Under the pieces are notes generated by a model, which did no database searches, was not told the origin of the DNA, and saw nothing but the letters and a program-made list of their open reading frames with translations. A stretch of 64,000 bases of DNA from Streptomyces anulatus (GTDB lineage: Bacteria; Actinomycetota; Actinomycetes; Streptomycetales; Streptomycetaceae), in NCBI RefSeq assembly GCF_014650675.1, contig NZ_BMVK01000021.1, forward strand, positions 62,001-126,000, written 5' to 3'. Numbering within the stretch: the first letter of the stretch is position 1; each line of letters starts with the position of its first letter. A program made the position numbers and the translations under genes. Of this stretch, positions 7,025 through 16,108 are shown piece after piece.

Positions 7025-9922
7025 ATGACAGAGACGGCGAGCGGCCCGGCACGAGGTTCCCGTACCAAGGGCGCCAAGGCGAGCAAGGGTCTGCGTATCG
7101 AGCGCATCCACACCAACCCCGGCGTGCACCCGTACGACGAGGTGGCGTGGGAGCGCCGTGACGTCGTCATGACCAATTGGCGCGACGGCTCGATCAACTT
7201 CGAGCAGCGTGGCGTCGAGTTCCCCGACTTCTGGTCGGTGAACGCGGTCAACATCGTCACCAGCAAGTACTTCCGCGGGGCCGTCGGCACGCCGCAGCGC
7301 GAGACCGGCCTCAAGCAGCTGATCGACCGCATCGTGAAGACGTACCGGAAGGCCGGCGAGGACAACAGCTACTTCGCCTCTCCCGCGGACGCGGAGATCT
7401 TCGAGCACGAGCTGGCGTACGCCCTCCTGCACCAGGTCTTCAGCTTCAACTCCCCGGTCTGGTTCAACGTCGGCACGCCCCAGCCGCAGCAGGTCTCCGC
7501 CTGCTTCATCCTGGCCGTCGACGACTCCATGGAGTCGATCCTCGACTGGTACAAGGAAGAGGGCATGATCTTCAAGGGCGGCTCCGGAGCCGGCCTGAAC
7601 CTCTCCCGTATCCGCTCCTCCAAGGAGCTCCTCTCCTCCGGCGGCAACGCCTCGGGACCGGTCTCGTTCATGCGCGGCGCCGACGCGTCCGCCGGAACGA
7701 TCAAGTCGGGCGGCGCCACCCGCCGCGCGGCCAAGATGGTCATCCTCGACGTCGACCACCCCGACATCGAGAACTTCATCGAGACCAAGGTCAAGGAGGA
7801 GGAGAAGATCCGCGCCCTGCGCGACGCGGGCTTCGACATGGACCTGGGCGGCGACGACATCACGTCCGTCCAGTACCAGAACGCCAACAACTCGGTCCGG
7901 GTGAACGACGAGTTCATGAAGGCCGTCGAGGCGGGCGGCAAGTTCGGGCTGCGCGCCCGGATGACCGGCGAGGTCATCGAAGAGGTCGAGGCCAAGTCCC
8001 TCTTCCGCAAGATGGCCGAGGCCGCCTGGGCGTGCGCCGACCCGGGTATCCAGTACGACGACACGATCAACGCCTGGCACACCTGCCCGGAGTCCGGCCG
8101 GATCAACGGCTCGAACCCGTGCAGCGAGTACATGCACCTGGACAACACCTCGTGCAACCTCGCCTCGCTGAACCTGATGAAGTTCCTCAAGGACGACGGC
8201 CTGGGCAACCAGTCCTTCGAGTCCGAGCGCTTCGCCAAGGTCGTCGAGCTCGTCATCACCGCGATGGACATCTCGATCTGCTTCGCGGACTTCCCCACGC
8301 AGAAGATCGGCGAGAACACCCGCGCCTACCGTCAGCTGGGCATCGGTTACGCCAACCTCGGCGCCCTCCTGATGGCGACCGGTCACGCGTACGACAGCGA
8401 CGGCGGCCGTGCGCTGGCCGGAGCCATCACCTCGCTGATGACCGGCACCTCCTACCGCCGCTCCGCCGAACTGGCCGCGGTCGTCGGCCCGTACGACGGC
8501 TACGCCCGTAACGCCGAGCCGCACCAGCGCGTCATGAAGCAGCACTCCGACGCCAACGCCAAGGCCGTCCATGTCGACGACCTCGACTCGCCGGTCTGGG
8601 CCGCCGCGACGGAGGCCTGGCAGGACGTGATCCGGCTCGGAGCGAAGAACGGCTTCCGCAACGCGCAGGCCTCGGTCATCGCGCCCACCGGCACCATCGG
8701 TCTCGCGATGTCCTGCGACACCACCGGTCTGGAGCCCGACCTCGCCCTGGTCAAGTTCAAGAAGCTGGTCGGCGGCGGCTCGATGCAGATCGTCAACGGC
8801 ACGGTGCCGCAGGCGCTGCGCCGTCTCGGCTACCAGCCCGAGCAGATCGAGGCGATCGTCGCCCACATCGCCGAGAACGGCAACGTGGTCGACGCCCCCG
8901 CCCTGAAGACCGAGCACTACGAGGTCTTCGACTGCGCGATGGGCGAGCGCTCCATCTCCGCGATGGGTCACGTCCGGATGATGGCGGCCATCCAGCCGTG
9001 GATCTCCGGCGCGCTCTCCAAGACGGTGAACCTCCCCGAGACGGCCACCGTCGAGGACGTCGAAGAGGTCTACTTCGAGGCGTGGAAGATGGGCGTCAAG
9101 GCGCTCGCGATCTACCGCGACAACTGCAAGGTCGGCCAGCCCCTCTCCGCCAAGACCAAGGACAAGGAGAAGGAAGCGGTCACCGCGAAGGCCGAGGAGA
9201 CCATCCGCACGGCGGTCGAGAAGGTCGTCGAGTACCGCCCGGTCCGCAAGCGTCTCCCCAAGGGCCGTCCCGGCATCACCACCTCCTTCACGGTGGGCGG
9301 CGCCGAGGGCTACATGACCGCCAACTCCTACCCGGACGACGGTCTCGGCGAGGTCTTCCTGAAGATGTCCAAGCAGGGTTCGACCCTCGCGGGCATGATG
9401 GACGCCTTCTCCATCGCCGTCTCCGTCGGTCTGCAGTACGGCGTCCCGCTGGAGACGTACGTCTCGAAGTTCACCAACATGCGCTTCGAGCCGGCCGGGA
9501 TGACGGACGACCCGGACGTGCGGATGGCGCAGTCGATCGTCGACTACATCTTCCGTCGCCTGGCGCTCGACTTCCTGCCCTTCGAGACCCGCTCGGCCCT
9601 CGGCATCCACTCCGCCGAGGAGCGTCAGCGTCACCTGGACACCGGCAGCTACGAGCCGTCGTTCGAGGCCGACGGCCTGGACGCGGACAGCCTGGCCCAG
9701 TCGGCCCCGGTCCGCGCCGAGCCCCTGAAGGTGGTGGCGGCTCCCGAGGAGCCCGCCGCGAAGCCCGCACCGAAGACGGCGCACACCTCGGCCGAACTGG
9801 TCGAGATGCAGCTCGGCATCAGCGCCGACGCCCCGCTCTGCTTCTCCTGCGGTACGAAGATGCAGCGCGCCGGCTCCTGCTACATCTGCGAGGGCTGCGG
9901 CTCGACGAGCGGTTGCAGCTGA
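7025..9922 (+). CDS. nrdJ: NrdJ, adenosylcobalamin-dependent (class II) ribonucleotide reductase
   Basis: 965 residues from ATG 7025 behind GGGAGGCGGC. It reduces ribonucleotides to deoxyribonucleotides using a B12-derived radical, with or without oxygen. Recognisable blocks are FNSPVWFNVG, KGGSGAGLNLSRIRS, NPCSEYMHLDNTSCNLASLNL-type active-site region (asparagine-cysteine-glutamate block near residue 365) and APTGTIGLAMSCDTTGLEP. The last 27 residues carry CFSC, CYICEGC and CGS..GCS cysteines, giving a zinc-binding, redox-active tail typical of large NrdJ proteins. A Lys-rich linker (KTKDKEKEAVTAK) lies near residue 715. Regulation is through NrdR boxes upstream of nrdR. Confidence 0.97.
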   Translation: MTETASGPARGSRTKGAKASKGLRIERIHTNPGVHPYDEVAWERRDVVMTNWRDGSINFEQRGVEFPDFWSVNAVNIVTSKYFRGAVGTPQRETGLKQLIDRIVKTYRKAGEDNSYFASPADAEIFEHELAYALLHQVFSFNSPVWFNVGTPQPQQVSACFILAVDDSMESILDWYKEEGMIFKGGSGAGLNLSRIRSSKELLSSGGNASGPVSFMRGADASAGTIKSGGATRRAAKMVILDVDHPDIENFIETKVKEEEKIRALRDAGFDMDLGGDDITSVQYQNANNSVRVNDEFMKAVEAGGKFGLRARMTGEVIEEVEAKSLFRKMAEAAWACADPGIQYDDTINAWHTCPESGRINGSNPCSEYMHLDNTSCNLASLNLMKFLKDDGLGNQSFESERFAKVVELVITAMDISICFADFPTQKIGENTRAYRQLGIGYANLGALLMATGHAYDSDGGRALAGAITSLMTGTSYRRSAELAAVVGPYDGYARNAEPHQRVMKQHSDANAKAVHVDDLDSPVWAAATEAWQDVIRLGAKNGFRNAQASVIAPTGTIGLAMSCDTTGLEPDLALVKFKKLVGGGSMQIVNGTVPQALRRLGYQPEQIEAIVAHIAENGNVVDAPALKTEHYEVFDCAMGERSISAMGHVRMMAAIQPWISGALSKTVNLPETATVEDVEEVYFEAWKMGVKALAIYRDNCKVGQPLSAKTKDKEKEAVTAKAEETIRTAVEKVVEYRPVRKRLPKGRPGITTSFTVGGAEGYMTANSYPDDGLGEVFLKMSKQGSTLAGMMDAFSIAVSVGLQYGVPLETYVSKFTNMRFEPAGMTDDPDVRMAQSIVDYIFRRLALDFLPFETRSALGIHSAEERQRHLDTGSYEPSFEADGLDADSLAQSAPVRAEPLKVVAAPEEPAAKPAPKTAHTSAELVEMQLGISADAPLCFSCGTKMQRAGSCYICEGCGSTSGCS

Positions 9923-9965
9923 CCGGACGGGGAACCGCGCCGACGCGCGGCTGACCCGCGGTTCA

Positions 9966-9998
9966 CGAAGGGGACCGGCCACCGGCCGGTCCCCTTCG
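9966..9998. terminator. Bidirectional terminator between nrdJ and the TerD-like gene
   Basis: Perfect 15-bp arms (CGAAGGGGACCGGCC and complement) with a three-base loop, 44 bases after nrdJ and 68 bases beyond the stop of the convergent gene. Confidence 0.9.
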
Positions 9999-10065
9999 GC
10001 ATGTCCCCGGCCGCTTTTCGGCAGGTCACCGACGCCCACGCCGGGTTGGCCGGAACTGGCCGACG

Positions 10066-10602
10066 TCACCCTTCGGCGGCCCGGCTTCCCATCACCGCGG
10101 CGAACGTGTCGGGGTCGCCGTCGAAGCCGCGTACGGCCGAGCGGAACCCCCAGAGACCCGAGCCGTCCCGGGTGAACTCCCCGACGACCGCAGCGGTCGC
10201 CCACGCCACGTCGGAGAAGTCGCTCTCGGTCAGGCTCGTGTAGCCCTCGCGGATCTCCATCGCCGTGTTCCCTATGTCGCCGAAGGTCTTGTGACCGTCG
10301 CGCTGCTGGATGGCGACACCGACCACCACCCGCCCGTACGCGTCCGCCAGCCGGTTCAGCTCGATGGTCATGACCTCGTCGAAGCCGAACCCCTGGCCGT
10401 TCCGGCTGTCCCGGTTCAGCGTGATGGTGCCGTCCGGCGAGCGGCTGTCGAAGTGCACCAGATAGGCGGGGGCGCCGTGCGGCTCGTCGGCCGGGTAGGT
10501 CGCGGCGATGATGTCGAGGTCGTTGGCCGCCGCCCCGTGCGGGCTGGGGTCCCATTTGACCCGCACCTCGACTTTTTCGATGTCCTTGTTCGGAGTGCTC
10601 AA
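10066..10602 (-). CDS. TerD-family protein (tellurium-resistance/stress type)
   Basis: 178 residues if translation begins at the TTG at 10602 (LSTPNKDIEKVEVRVKWDPS), which has GGGAGGGAAG seven bases before it; the frame stays open to 10743 but the extra part is Gly/Pro-rich and unlike the family. The core carries the TerD signature ANDLDIIAATYP followed by VHFDSRSPDGTITLNRDSR, GFDEVMTIEL and GVAIQQRDGHKTFGDI. The acidic DLD cluster is the calcium-binding site in characterised TerD proteins. It stands alone, without other ter genes, so a general stress or calcium-related role is more likely than tellurite resistance. Confidence 0.85.
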   Translation of the reverse strand: MSTPNKDIEKVEVRVKWDPSPHGAAANDLDIIAATYPADEPHGAPAYLVHFDSRSPDGTITLNRDSRNGQGFGFDEVMTIELNRLADAYGRVVVGVAIQQRDGHKTFGDIGNTAMEIREGYTSLTESDFSDVAWATAAVVGEFTRDGSGLWGFRSAVRGFDGDPDTFAAVMGSRAAEG

Positions 10603-10858
10603 GGGACTTCCCTCCCGGCCGACGGCCCACGGACCGTATCCACCACCTGATACACGATTCACCCGATCATGTACGGAACCGGCGGCGGAACCAACTGCTC
10701 CGGCCACGGGCGTCGGATTCGGGCCACCCTCCGGCCCCGGCACGGCTGTTGGAGCCTCCTCACAGGCCCCCGCGACACGGGGGCGGGCGGAACGACCGGC
10801 CGGGACGGGCTCGCCCGGACCGTGACGCGTGCCACGTTCCGCGCCGTACGATGGCGCG

Positions 10859-11464
10859 GTGCTGGTGAAGTGGATTCGCTGCTCCGTGGTGGACCGTCAT
10901 GGTTTCGAACGGGGACAGCGGAAGTGGGCGGGGCTGCTCGGCGAGCCGGGGTTCAGAGGACAGGGCGGCGGGTGGAGCCGAACGCGCCCCGACGTCGCCC
11001 ATGTGTTCGCGTTCTGGGAGAACCGCGTCTTCTACGACTCCTTCATGGCGCGCGGGCACGATCGGCTGGCGGCCGGGCAGTCGGGCATGTTCCGCGACAT
11101 GCAGGTCACGCTCTTCGAGCGCCGCTTCGACGTGAAGACGGGATTCGAGCCCCACTTCGCGGAGGCGGACGTCGTCAGGGTCGCGCACAGCCGGGTCCAC
11201 GAGGAGCGCGCCGAGCACTTCGTGCTGATGCAGCAGCAGGTGTGGAACCCCGCCGTGGCCGGGTCGCCCGGCATGCTGCGCGGCGTGTTCGGCGAGGCTC
11301 CCGGCAACGAGTTCCTGGCGCTGTCCCTGTGGAGGTCGAGCGCCGAGCGCGGCAAGTACCGCGCGGCGGGGGCCGAGCGGCTGGCGGCCCGCGCGCAGAC
11401 CGAGACGGACGTGATCGCCCTGACGGGAGACGTCGTGGAGCTGGAGCCCTCCTGGACGGTGTGA
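10859..11464 (+). CDS. YdbC/DUF4937-type protein of unknown function
   Basis: 201 residues from GTG 10859, six bases after TACGAT, which suggests a leaderless message; the frame extends to 10829 but without support. The sequence opens LVKWIRCSVVDRHGFERGQRKW and holds GWSRTRPDVAHVFAFWENR and FYDSFMARGHDR. A related half follows (VRVAHSRVHEERAEHF, GNEFLALSLWRS), so the protein looks like two ferredoxin-like alpha-beta units resembling antibiotic-monooxygenase folds. No catalytic residues are recognisable. The role is unknown. Confidence 0.75.
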   Translation: MLVKWIRCSVVDRHGFERGQRKWAGLLGEPGFRGQGGGWSRTRPDVAHVFAFWENRVFYDSFMARGHDRLAAGQSGMFRDMQVTLFERRFDVKTGFEPHFAEADVVRVAHSRVHEERAEHFVLMQQQVWNPAVAGSPGMLRGVFGEAPGNEFLALSLWRSSAERGKYRAAGAERLAARAQTETDVIALTGDVVELEPSWTV

Positions 11465-11533
11465 CCCGGGTCCGCGCCCCTGGTGCGCGGCCCCGACCAC
11501 TCGTGCTGGCCCGACCCGATCTATGGTCGGGGC

Positions 11534-12193
11534 ATGGCACGACCGCAGCGCATTGTCCTCGTCCGGCACGGCGAGTCCGAGGGCAACGCCGACGACACGG
11601 TGTACGAGCGGGAGCCCGATCACGCGCTCCGGCTCACCGACACGGGTCTGCGGCAGGCCCGGGAGACCGGGGAGGGGCTGCGCGAGCTGTTCGGCGAGGA
11701 GCGGGTGAGCGTCTACATCTCGCCGTACCGCCGCACCCATGAGACGTTCCGGGCCTTTGGTCTCGACCCGGCACGCGTCCGCGTCCGCGAGGAGCCCCGG
11801 CTGCGCGAGCAGGACTGGGGCAACTGGCAGGAGCGGGACGACGTACGGCTGCAGAAGGCTTACCGGGACGCCTACGGGCACTTCTTCTACCGCTTCGCCC
11901 AGGGAGAGTCCGGCGCCGACGTCTACGACCGGGTCGGGGCGTTCCTGGAGAGCCTGCACCGGAGCTTCGAGGAGCCGGACCACCCGGAGAACGTCCTGCT
12001 GGTCACCCACGGACTGACGATGCGACTGTTCTGCATGCGCTGGTTCCACTGGTCGGTCGCGGAGTTCGAGTCGCTGTCCAACCCGGGCAACGGCGAGACA
12101 CGGACCCTGCTGCTGGGCGAGAACGGCCGCTACACCCTCGACCGGCCCTTTCAGAGCTGGCGGACCCCTGAGCCGTACGGCCGCACCGGATAG
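11534..12193 (+). CDS. Histidine-phosphatase superfamily (phosphoglycerate-mutase-like) protein
   Basis: 219 residues. The RHGES motif (VLVRHGESEGNA, residues 9-20) supplies the catalytic histidine; the second arginine is in ISPYRRTHET, the acid in RLREQDWGNW, and the second histidine in LLVTHGLTMRLFCMRWF. It probably dephosphorylates small phosphorylated metabolites or acts as a broad phosphatase; true glycolytic mutase activity is less likely. The ATG at 11534 is six bases after TATGGT, so the mRNA is probably leaderless; the longer open frame from 11483 lacks support. The next gene follows after 12 bases and is likely cotranscribed. Confidence 0.88.
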   Translation: MARPQRIVLVRHGESEGNADDTVYEREPDHALRLTDTGLRQARETGEGLRELFGEERVSVYISPYRRTHETFRAFGLDPARVRVREEPRLREQDWGNWQERDDVRLQKAYRDAYGHFFYRFAQGESGADVYDRVGAFLESLHRSFEEPDHPENVLLVTHGLTMRLFCMRWFHWSVAEFESLSNPGNGETRTLLLGENGRYTLDRPFQSWRTPEPYGRTG

Positions 12194-12205
12194 AGTGGCA
12201 GGGCG

Positions 12206-13114
12206 ATGACCGCTGATTCTGCTTCCGAGCGGCGCTTCGAACGCGCCCTGGCCAGCCTGCGTGGGCTGTCCGTGGGAGACGCCCTGGGCTCCCAGTTCTT
12301 CGTCCCCGTCAACTACCCCCTGCTGAAACAGCGGGCCCTGCCGCCCGGGCCCTGGCAGTGGACCGACGACACCGAGATGGCCTGCTCGGTCCTCGCCGTG
12401 CTCTCCGCGCACGGCCGTATCGACCAGGACGCGCTCGCCCGCTCCTTCGCCGAGCACCACGACTTCGACCGGGGCTACGGCCCCGCCGTCAACCGGCTCC
12501 TCAGGCTCGTACGGGAGGGCGGCGACTGGCGGGAGCTGTCCTCGGCGCTGTTCCAGGGCCAGGGCTCCTGGGGCAACGGTTCGGCGATGCGCATCGCCCC
12601 GCTCGGCGCCTGGTACGCGGACGACCCGGAGCAGGCCACGCACCAGGCGGAGATCTCCTCGTACACCACGCATCAGCACCGCGAGGCCGTCGTCGGCGCC
12701 ATGGCCGTGGCCGCCGCCGCGTCGCTCGCCGCCGCCCCCGGCGGGCCGCCGAGCCCCGAGGACCTCCTCGACGGCGTCATCGCGCTCGTGCCCCGCAGCG
12801 CCGTCGGCGCGGGGCTGCGCCGCGCCCGCGACATGCTGGACTACCGGGACGCCGGGACGGTCGCCGCGGTCCTCGGCAACGGCCGCCGGACCAGCGCCCA
12901 CGACACCGTGCCGTTCGCGCTCTGGTCGGCCGCCAGGAGCCTCGGGGACTACGAGCAGGCGTTCTGGGTCACCGCCCAGGCGGGCGGCGACGTCGACACG
13001 ACCTGCGCCATCGTCGGCGGTGTCGTCGCGTCGGGCGAGGCCGGAGCGCCGCCGGCCGGCTGGCTGGCACAGACGGAGGAACCGCCGGCGTGGCTGACCC
13101 CGCTCCTGCGCTGA
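12206..13114 (+). CDS. ADP-ribosylglycohydrolase family protein
   Basis: 302 residues. Metal-binding acidic motifs of the DraG/ARH fold are present: GLSVGDALGSQF near residue 22, WTDDTEMACSVLAVL near 51-65, GQGSWGNGSAMRIAPLGAW near 116-134, and AGGDVDTTCAIVGGVV near 260-275. Such enzymes remove ADP-ribose from proteins or nucleic acids, or hydrolyse related N-glycosidic bonds. The gene begins 12 bases after a histidine phosphatase, suggesting an operon. Nothing in the context identifies the target. Confidence 0.88.
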   Translation: MTADSASERRFERALASLRGLSVGDALGSQFFVPVNYPLLKQRALPPGPWQWTDDTEMACSVLAVLSAHGRIDQDALARSFAEHHDFDRGYGPAVNRLLRLVREGGDWRELSSALFQGQGSWGNGSAMRIAPLGAWYADDPEQATHQAEISSYTTHQHREAVVGAMAVAAAASLAAAPGGPPSPEDLLDGVIALVPRSAVGAGLRRARDMLDYRDAGTVAAVLGNGRRTSAHDTVPFALWSAARSLGDYEQAFWVTAQAGGDVDTTCAIVGGVVASGEAGAPPAGWLAQTEEPPAWLTPLLR

Positions 13115-13341
13115 TCCGGCCCCGTTCCGTCCCGCTGCTCCGCTGACGGCCCCCGATCCGGGGCCCCGGTCGTCTGTCACGGTCCTGCCACAGGATCACT
13201 CCGCGTGTCTGCGAACGCGAGTTCGGCATTAATCTTTCGGCCACGCCGCCCCTAGTTGATCTTGAGGGCGTGCGCCGAATGAGACGCCGGGACAGGCGTA
13301 CGGCCCAGGGCCGCGCGTGGACCCGGTGGGGGAGGGGTCCC

Positions 13342-15147
13342 ATGTCCGATCAGCCGTCCGAGGCGTCCAGACCGCCGGAGAGACCAGGGGGAGCCGACAC
13401 GCCCCGGCCACCGGAACCACCCGCGGCCGCCGAGGCCGCCGGCACACCGGCGGCCAGCGAACCGGGGCCGTCCGAGGCGCGGACCGTCGGTGCGACGCCG
13501 GCCGATACCGCGCGGCCGTCCCCGGCGCAGGCATCCGACGGCCGGCGCCAACGGGCCCAGGCCGCTCAACAGGCCGGGCAGCCGGGCAGCCCCTGGCAGC
13601 ACGGCGCCGGGGCGCCCGCCGCCAAGGACGACGGCATGACGGCCCGGCTCCGGCCACCCCCACCACCCCTGATCCGCCCCGCCGTGCTCGGGTCGGTCCT
13701 GGCCACCGCCCTCCTGAGCGCGCTCTTCCTGAGCGACGGGCTCGGGGTGAACCTCCTGATCGTGGCCGTGCCCGCCTCGCTGGCCGCGTTCTTCGCCGCG
13801 CAGGCGGCGGGCCGCCGGCTGCGGCCCTGGACCGCGACCTGGGCGGTGGGCGGGCTCGCGCTGCTCGCGGTGCCCGCGCTCCGGGACGCGGGCTGGCCCA
13901 CCTTCCTCGCCGTGGTGTCCGCCTTCGCGCTCGGCTCGCTCGCGCTGCACGGCAGCCGCAGCTGGCCGGGCGTGCTGATCGGCTCGCTGGGGCTGTTCGA
14001 CTCGGTCGTCCCCGGCATCATCTGGGGCGTGCGGGGGATACGCGCACGGGCCGGCGGTTCCCGGGCGAACTGGGGCGCCACCCTGCGCACCACGGCGGTG
14101 GCCCTCGTACTGCTGGTGGTGTTCGGAACCCTCTTCGCCAGCGCGGACGCCGCGTTCGCCGAACTGCTGAGCAGCCTCATGCCCGAAGCCTCGGTCGGGG
14201 CGGGACCGTGGCGGACCCTCCTGTTCGCCCTCGGGCTGGCCGGCGCGCTCGCCGCCGCGCACGCCGCGGCGGCCCCGGTGCGTTGGGACGGGCTCACCGT
14301 ACGGCCGGGCAAGCCCCGGGGACGGGCCGAATGGGCCCTTCCGCTGATCGTCCTCAACCTGCTCTTCGCCGCGTTCATCACCCTCCAGCTCGTCGTGCTC
14401 TTCGGCGGGTACGACAAGGTGCGGGACGTGACCGGGCTCAGCCACGCCGAGTACGCCCGCCAGGGCTTCTGGCAGCTGCTGTGGGCCACGCTGCTCACCC
14501 TTCTCGTGATCGCCCTGGCCCTGCGCTGGGCGCCGCGCGGCGGCACCGGGGACCGCACCCTGGTGCGGTCGGTCCTGGGCCCCCTCTGCGTCCTCACCCT
14601 CGTGGTGGTCGCCTCCGCGCTGCGCCGCATGGACCTGTACGTCGACGAGTACGGCCTGACGAGGCTCCGGATATCCGTGGCCGCGATGGAGCTCTGGCTC
14701 GGGGTGGTGCTGATCCTGATCCTGGCGGCCGGGGTCTTCGGGGCCCGGTTCCTGCCCCGGGCCGTCGCGGTGAGCGCGGCGGCCGGTGTCCTGGCCTTCG
14801 GGCTGATCTCACCGGACGGGCTGATCGCGGAGCAGAACGTCCAGCGCTTCGAGGACGGCCGGTCGACCTCCATCGACATCGACTACGTCAAGGACCTGTC
14901 CGCCGACGCCGTACCGGCCCTGGACCGACTGCCCGAACCGGAACGCTCCTGTGCGCTGCGGTTCATCCAGAACGACGTCCTCCACGACGACACCCCCTGG
15001 TACGCGACCAGCTGGGGAGAGGCGCGGGCGAAGGAGATCCTGGAGAAGCGCCCGGTGAAGGGCGACGGGAGCGACTGCTACCGCGTGGGCAGGGAAGGGA
15101 CCGGGGACGGATACGAGCCGGACGACGACGGCTACGACCCGTACTGA
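13342..15147 (+). CDS. Large multi-spanning membrane protein (DUF4173/DUF4153 type)
   Basis: 601 residues from ATG 13342, which has GGGAGGGG before it; an upstream in-frame ATG at 13288 is less well placed. The first 110 residues are a Pro/Ala/Glu-rich cytoplasmic tail. About ten to twelve hydrophobic helices follow (for example VLGSVLATALLSALFLSDG, LLIVAVPASLAAFFA, LIVLNLLFAAFITLQLVVLF). The block YARQGFWQLLWATLLTLLVI is characteristic of DUF4173. A soluble C-terminal 110 residues contains DLSADAVPALDRLP and ends in acidic Tyr/Gly-rich sequence. Its function is not known; some family members sit near sensor or envelope genes. Confidence 0.78.
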   Translation: MSDQPSEASRPPERPGGADTPRPPEPPAAAEAAGTPAASEPGPSEARTVGATPADTARPSPAQASDGRRQRAQAAQQAGQPGSPWQHGAGAPAAKDDGMTARLRPPPPPLIRPAVLGSVLATALLSALFLSDGLGVNLLIVAVPASLAAFFAAQAAGRRLRPWTATWAVGGLALLAVPALRDAGWPTFLAVVSAFALGSLALHGSRSWPGVLIGSLGLFDSVVPGIIWGVRGIRARAGGSRANWGATLRTTAVALVLLVVFGTLFASADAAFAELLSSLMPEASVGAGPWRTLLFALGLAGALAAAHAAAAPVRWDGLTVRPGKPRGRAEWALPLIVLNLLFAAFITLQLVVLFGGYDKVRDVTGLSHAEYARQGFWQLLWATLLTLLVIALALRWAPRGGTGDRTLVRSVLGPLCVLTLVVVASALRRMDLYVDEYGLTRLRISVAAMELWLGVVLILILAAGVFGARFLPRAVAVSAAAGVLAFGLISPDGLIAEQNVQRFEDGRSTSIDIDYVKDLSADAVPALDRLPEPERSCALRFIQNDVLHDDTPWYATSWGEARAKEILEKRPVKGDGSDCYRVGREGTGDGYEPDDDGYDPY

Positions 15148-15236
15148 GGCGTCGGACTCCCCGACCCGACCGAGACCGGCCGGCCCTGAGGTTTCTCCGA
15201 CCCGACGGGCCCTCCGAGCCCGGGCGTTCAGGCGGC

Positions 15237-15286
15237 CCGTGCGTACTGCGAACGCTCCTCCGGCGGCTGAATCGCAGTACGCACGG
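15237..15286 (+). terminator. Inverted repeat after the DUF4173 gene
   Basis: Perfect 15-bp arms (CCGTGCGTACTGCGA and complement) separated by a 20-base loop, 89 bases after the preceding stop codon and 49 bases before rnhB. The long loop makes a protein-binding site a second possibility. Confidence 0.6.
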
Positions 15287-15335
15287 CGCCCCGGGGTGTT
15301 GCTGCCGTGGCTCTCGGCGTACGCTGGCTGGCGCC

Positions 15336-16046
15336 ATGCCGTACGAACCACCCACGCACACCGTCGAGCGCTCGCTCCGTGCTACCACCGGTGCCAGGAC
15401 CGTCGCCGGTGTCGATGAGGTCGGACGCGGTGCGTGGGCCGGACCCGTCACCGTGTGTGCGGCGGTCACCGGTCTGCGCCGACCGCCCGAAGGCCTCACC
15501 GATTCCAAGCTGTTGACCCCCCGGCGGCGCGCCGAGCTCGCTCCCGTGCTGCGGAGCTGGGTCACCGCCTACGCACTGGGCGACGCCTCGCCGCAGGAGA
15601 TCGACGACCTCGGAATGACCGCCGCCCTCCGGCTCGCCGCCGTGCGCGCCCTGGAGGGGCTGCCGGTGCGGCCCGACGCGGTGATACTCGACGGCAAGCA
15701 CGACTATCTGGGCGCTCCCTGGAAGGTCCGCACCGTGATCAAGGGCGATCAGTCCTGTATCGCGGTGGCCGCGGCCTCGGTGATCGCCAAGGTGCACCGT
15801 GACCGGATGATGGCCGAGCTGGGCGCCGCGTCCGAGGAATGCACCGACTTCGCCTTCGGTGCCAACGCGGGGTATCCCTCGCCCGTGCACCGGGCCGCGC
15901 TGGAGGAGCGGGGGCCCACGGCCCACCACCGCCTCTCCTGGGCGTATCTGGACGCGCTGCCCCGGTGGCAGCACCTGAAGAAGGTCCGATTCTCCGCCGA
16001 GGCGGCCGCACTCGAAAGCGGGGGCCAGCTCGGCTTCGAATTCTGA
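15336..16046 (+). CDS. rnhB: Ribonuclease HII
   Basis: 236 residues. RNase HII cuts the RNA strand of RNA-DNA hybrids and removes misincorporated ribonucleotides. The catalytic DEVGRG motif is at residues 27-32 (VAGVDEVGRGAWAGPV); further acids are in DAVILDGKHDYL and the block IAVAAASVIAKVHRDRMM. The C-terminal YPSPVHRAALEERGPTAHHRLSW segment is typical. The ATG at 15336 starts the family homology; the open frame reaches back to 13317 across another gene and is a shadow there. Confidence 0.96.
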   Translation: MPYEPPTHTVERSLRATTGARTVAGVDEVGRGAWAGPVTVCAAVTGLRRPPEGLTDSKLLTPRRRAELAPVLRSWVTAYALGDASPQEIDDLGMTAALRLAAVRALEGLPVRPDAVILDGKHDYLGAPWKVRTVIKGDQSCIAVAAASVIAKVHRDRMMAELGAASEECTDFAFGANAGYPSPVHRAALEERGPTAHHRLSWAYLDALPRWQHLKKVRFSAEAAALESGGQLGFEF

Positions 16047-16108
16047 TCGCGCACACGCGCCCCTCTTACCGACGCCGACGACATCGGCGTTCGCCACAGA
16101 CCACCTTC

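Noticed and set aside
10066..10602. Tellurite-resistance operon
   Set aside because: Only one TerD-like gene is present, without terB, terC or terE neighbours, so resistance cannot be claimed.
6992..10630. 1212-codon open frame on the minus strand across nrdJ
   Set aside because: It is the antisense shadow of nrdJ created by GC-rich codon positions; its translation is Val/Gly/Asp/Leu monotone without any domain, and nrdJ is certain.
13317..16046. Apparent 909-codon fusion ending in RNase HII
   Set aside because: The part before 15336 is the wrong frame of the DUF4173 gene; rnhB has its own ATG and family start.
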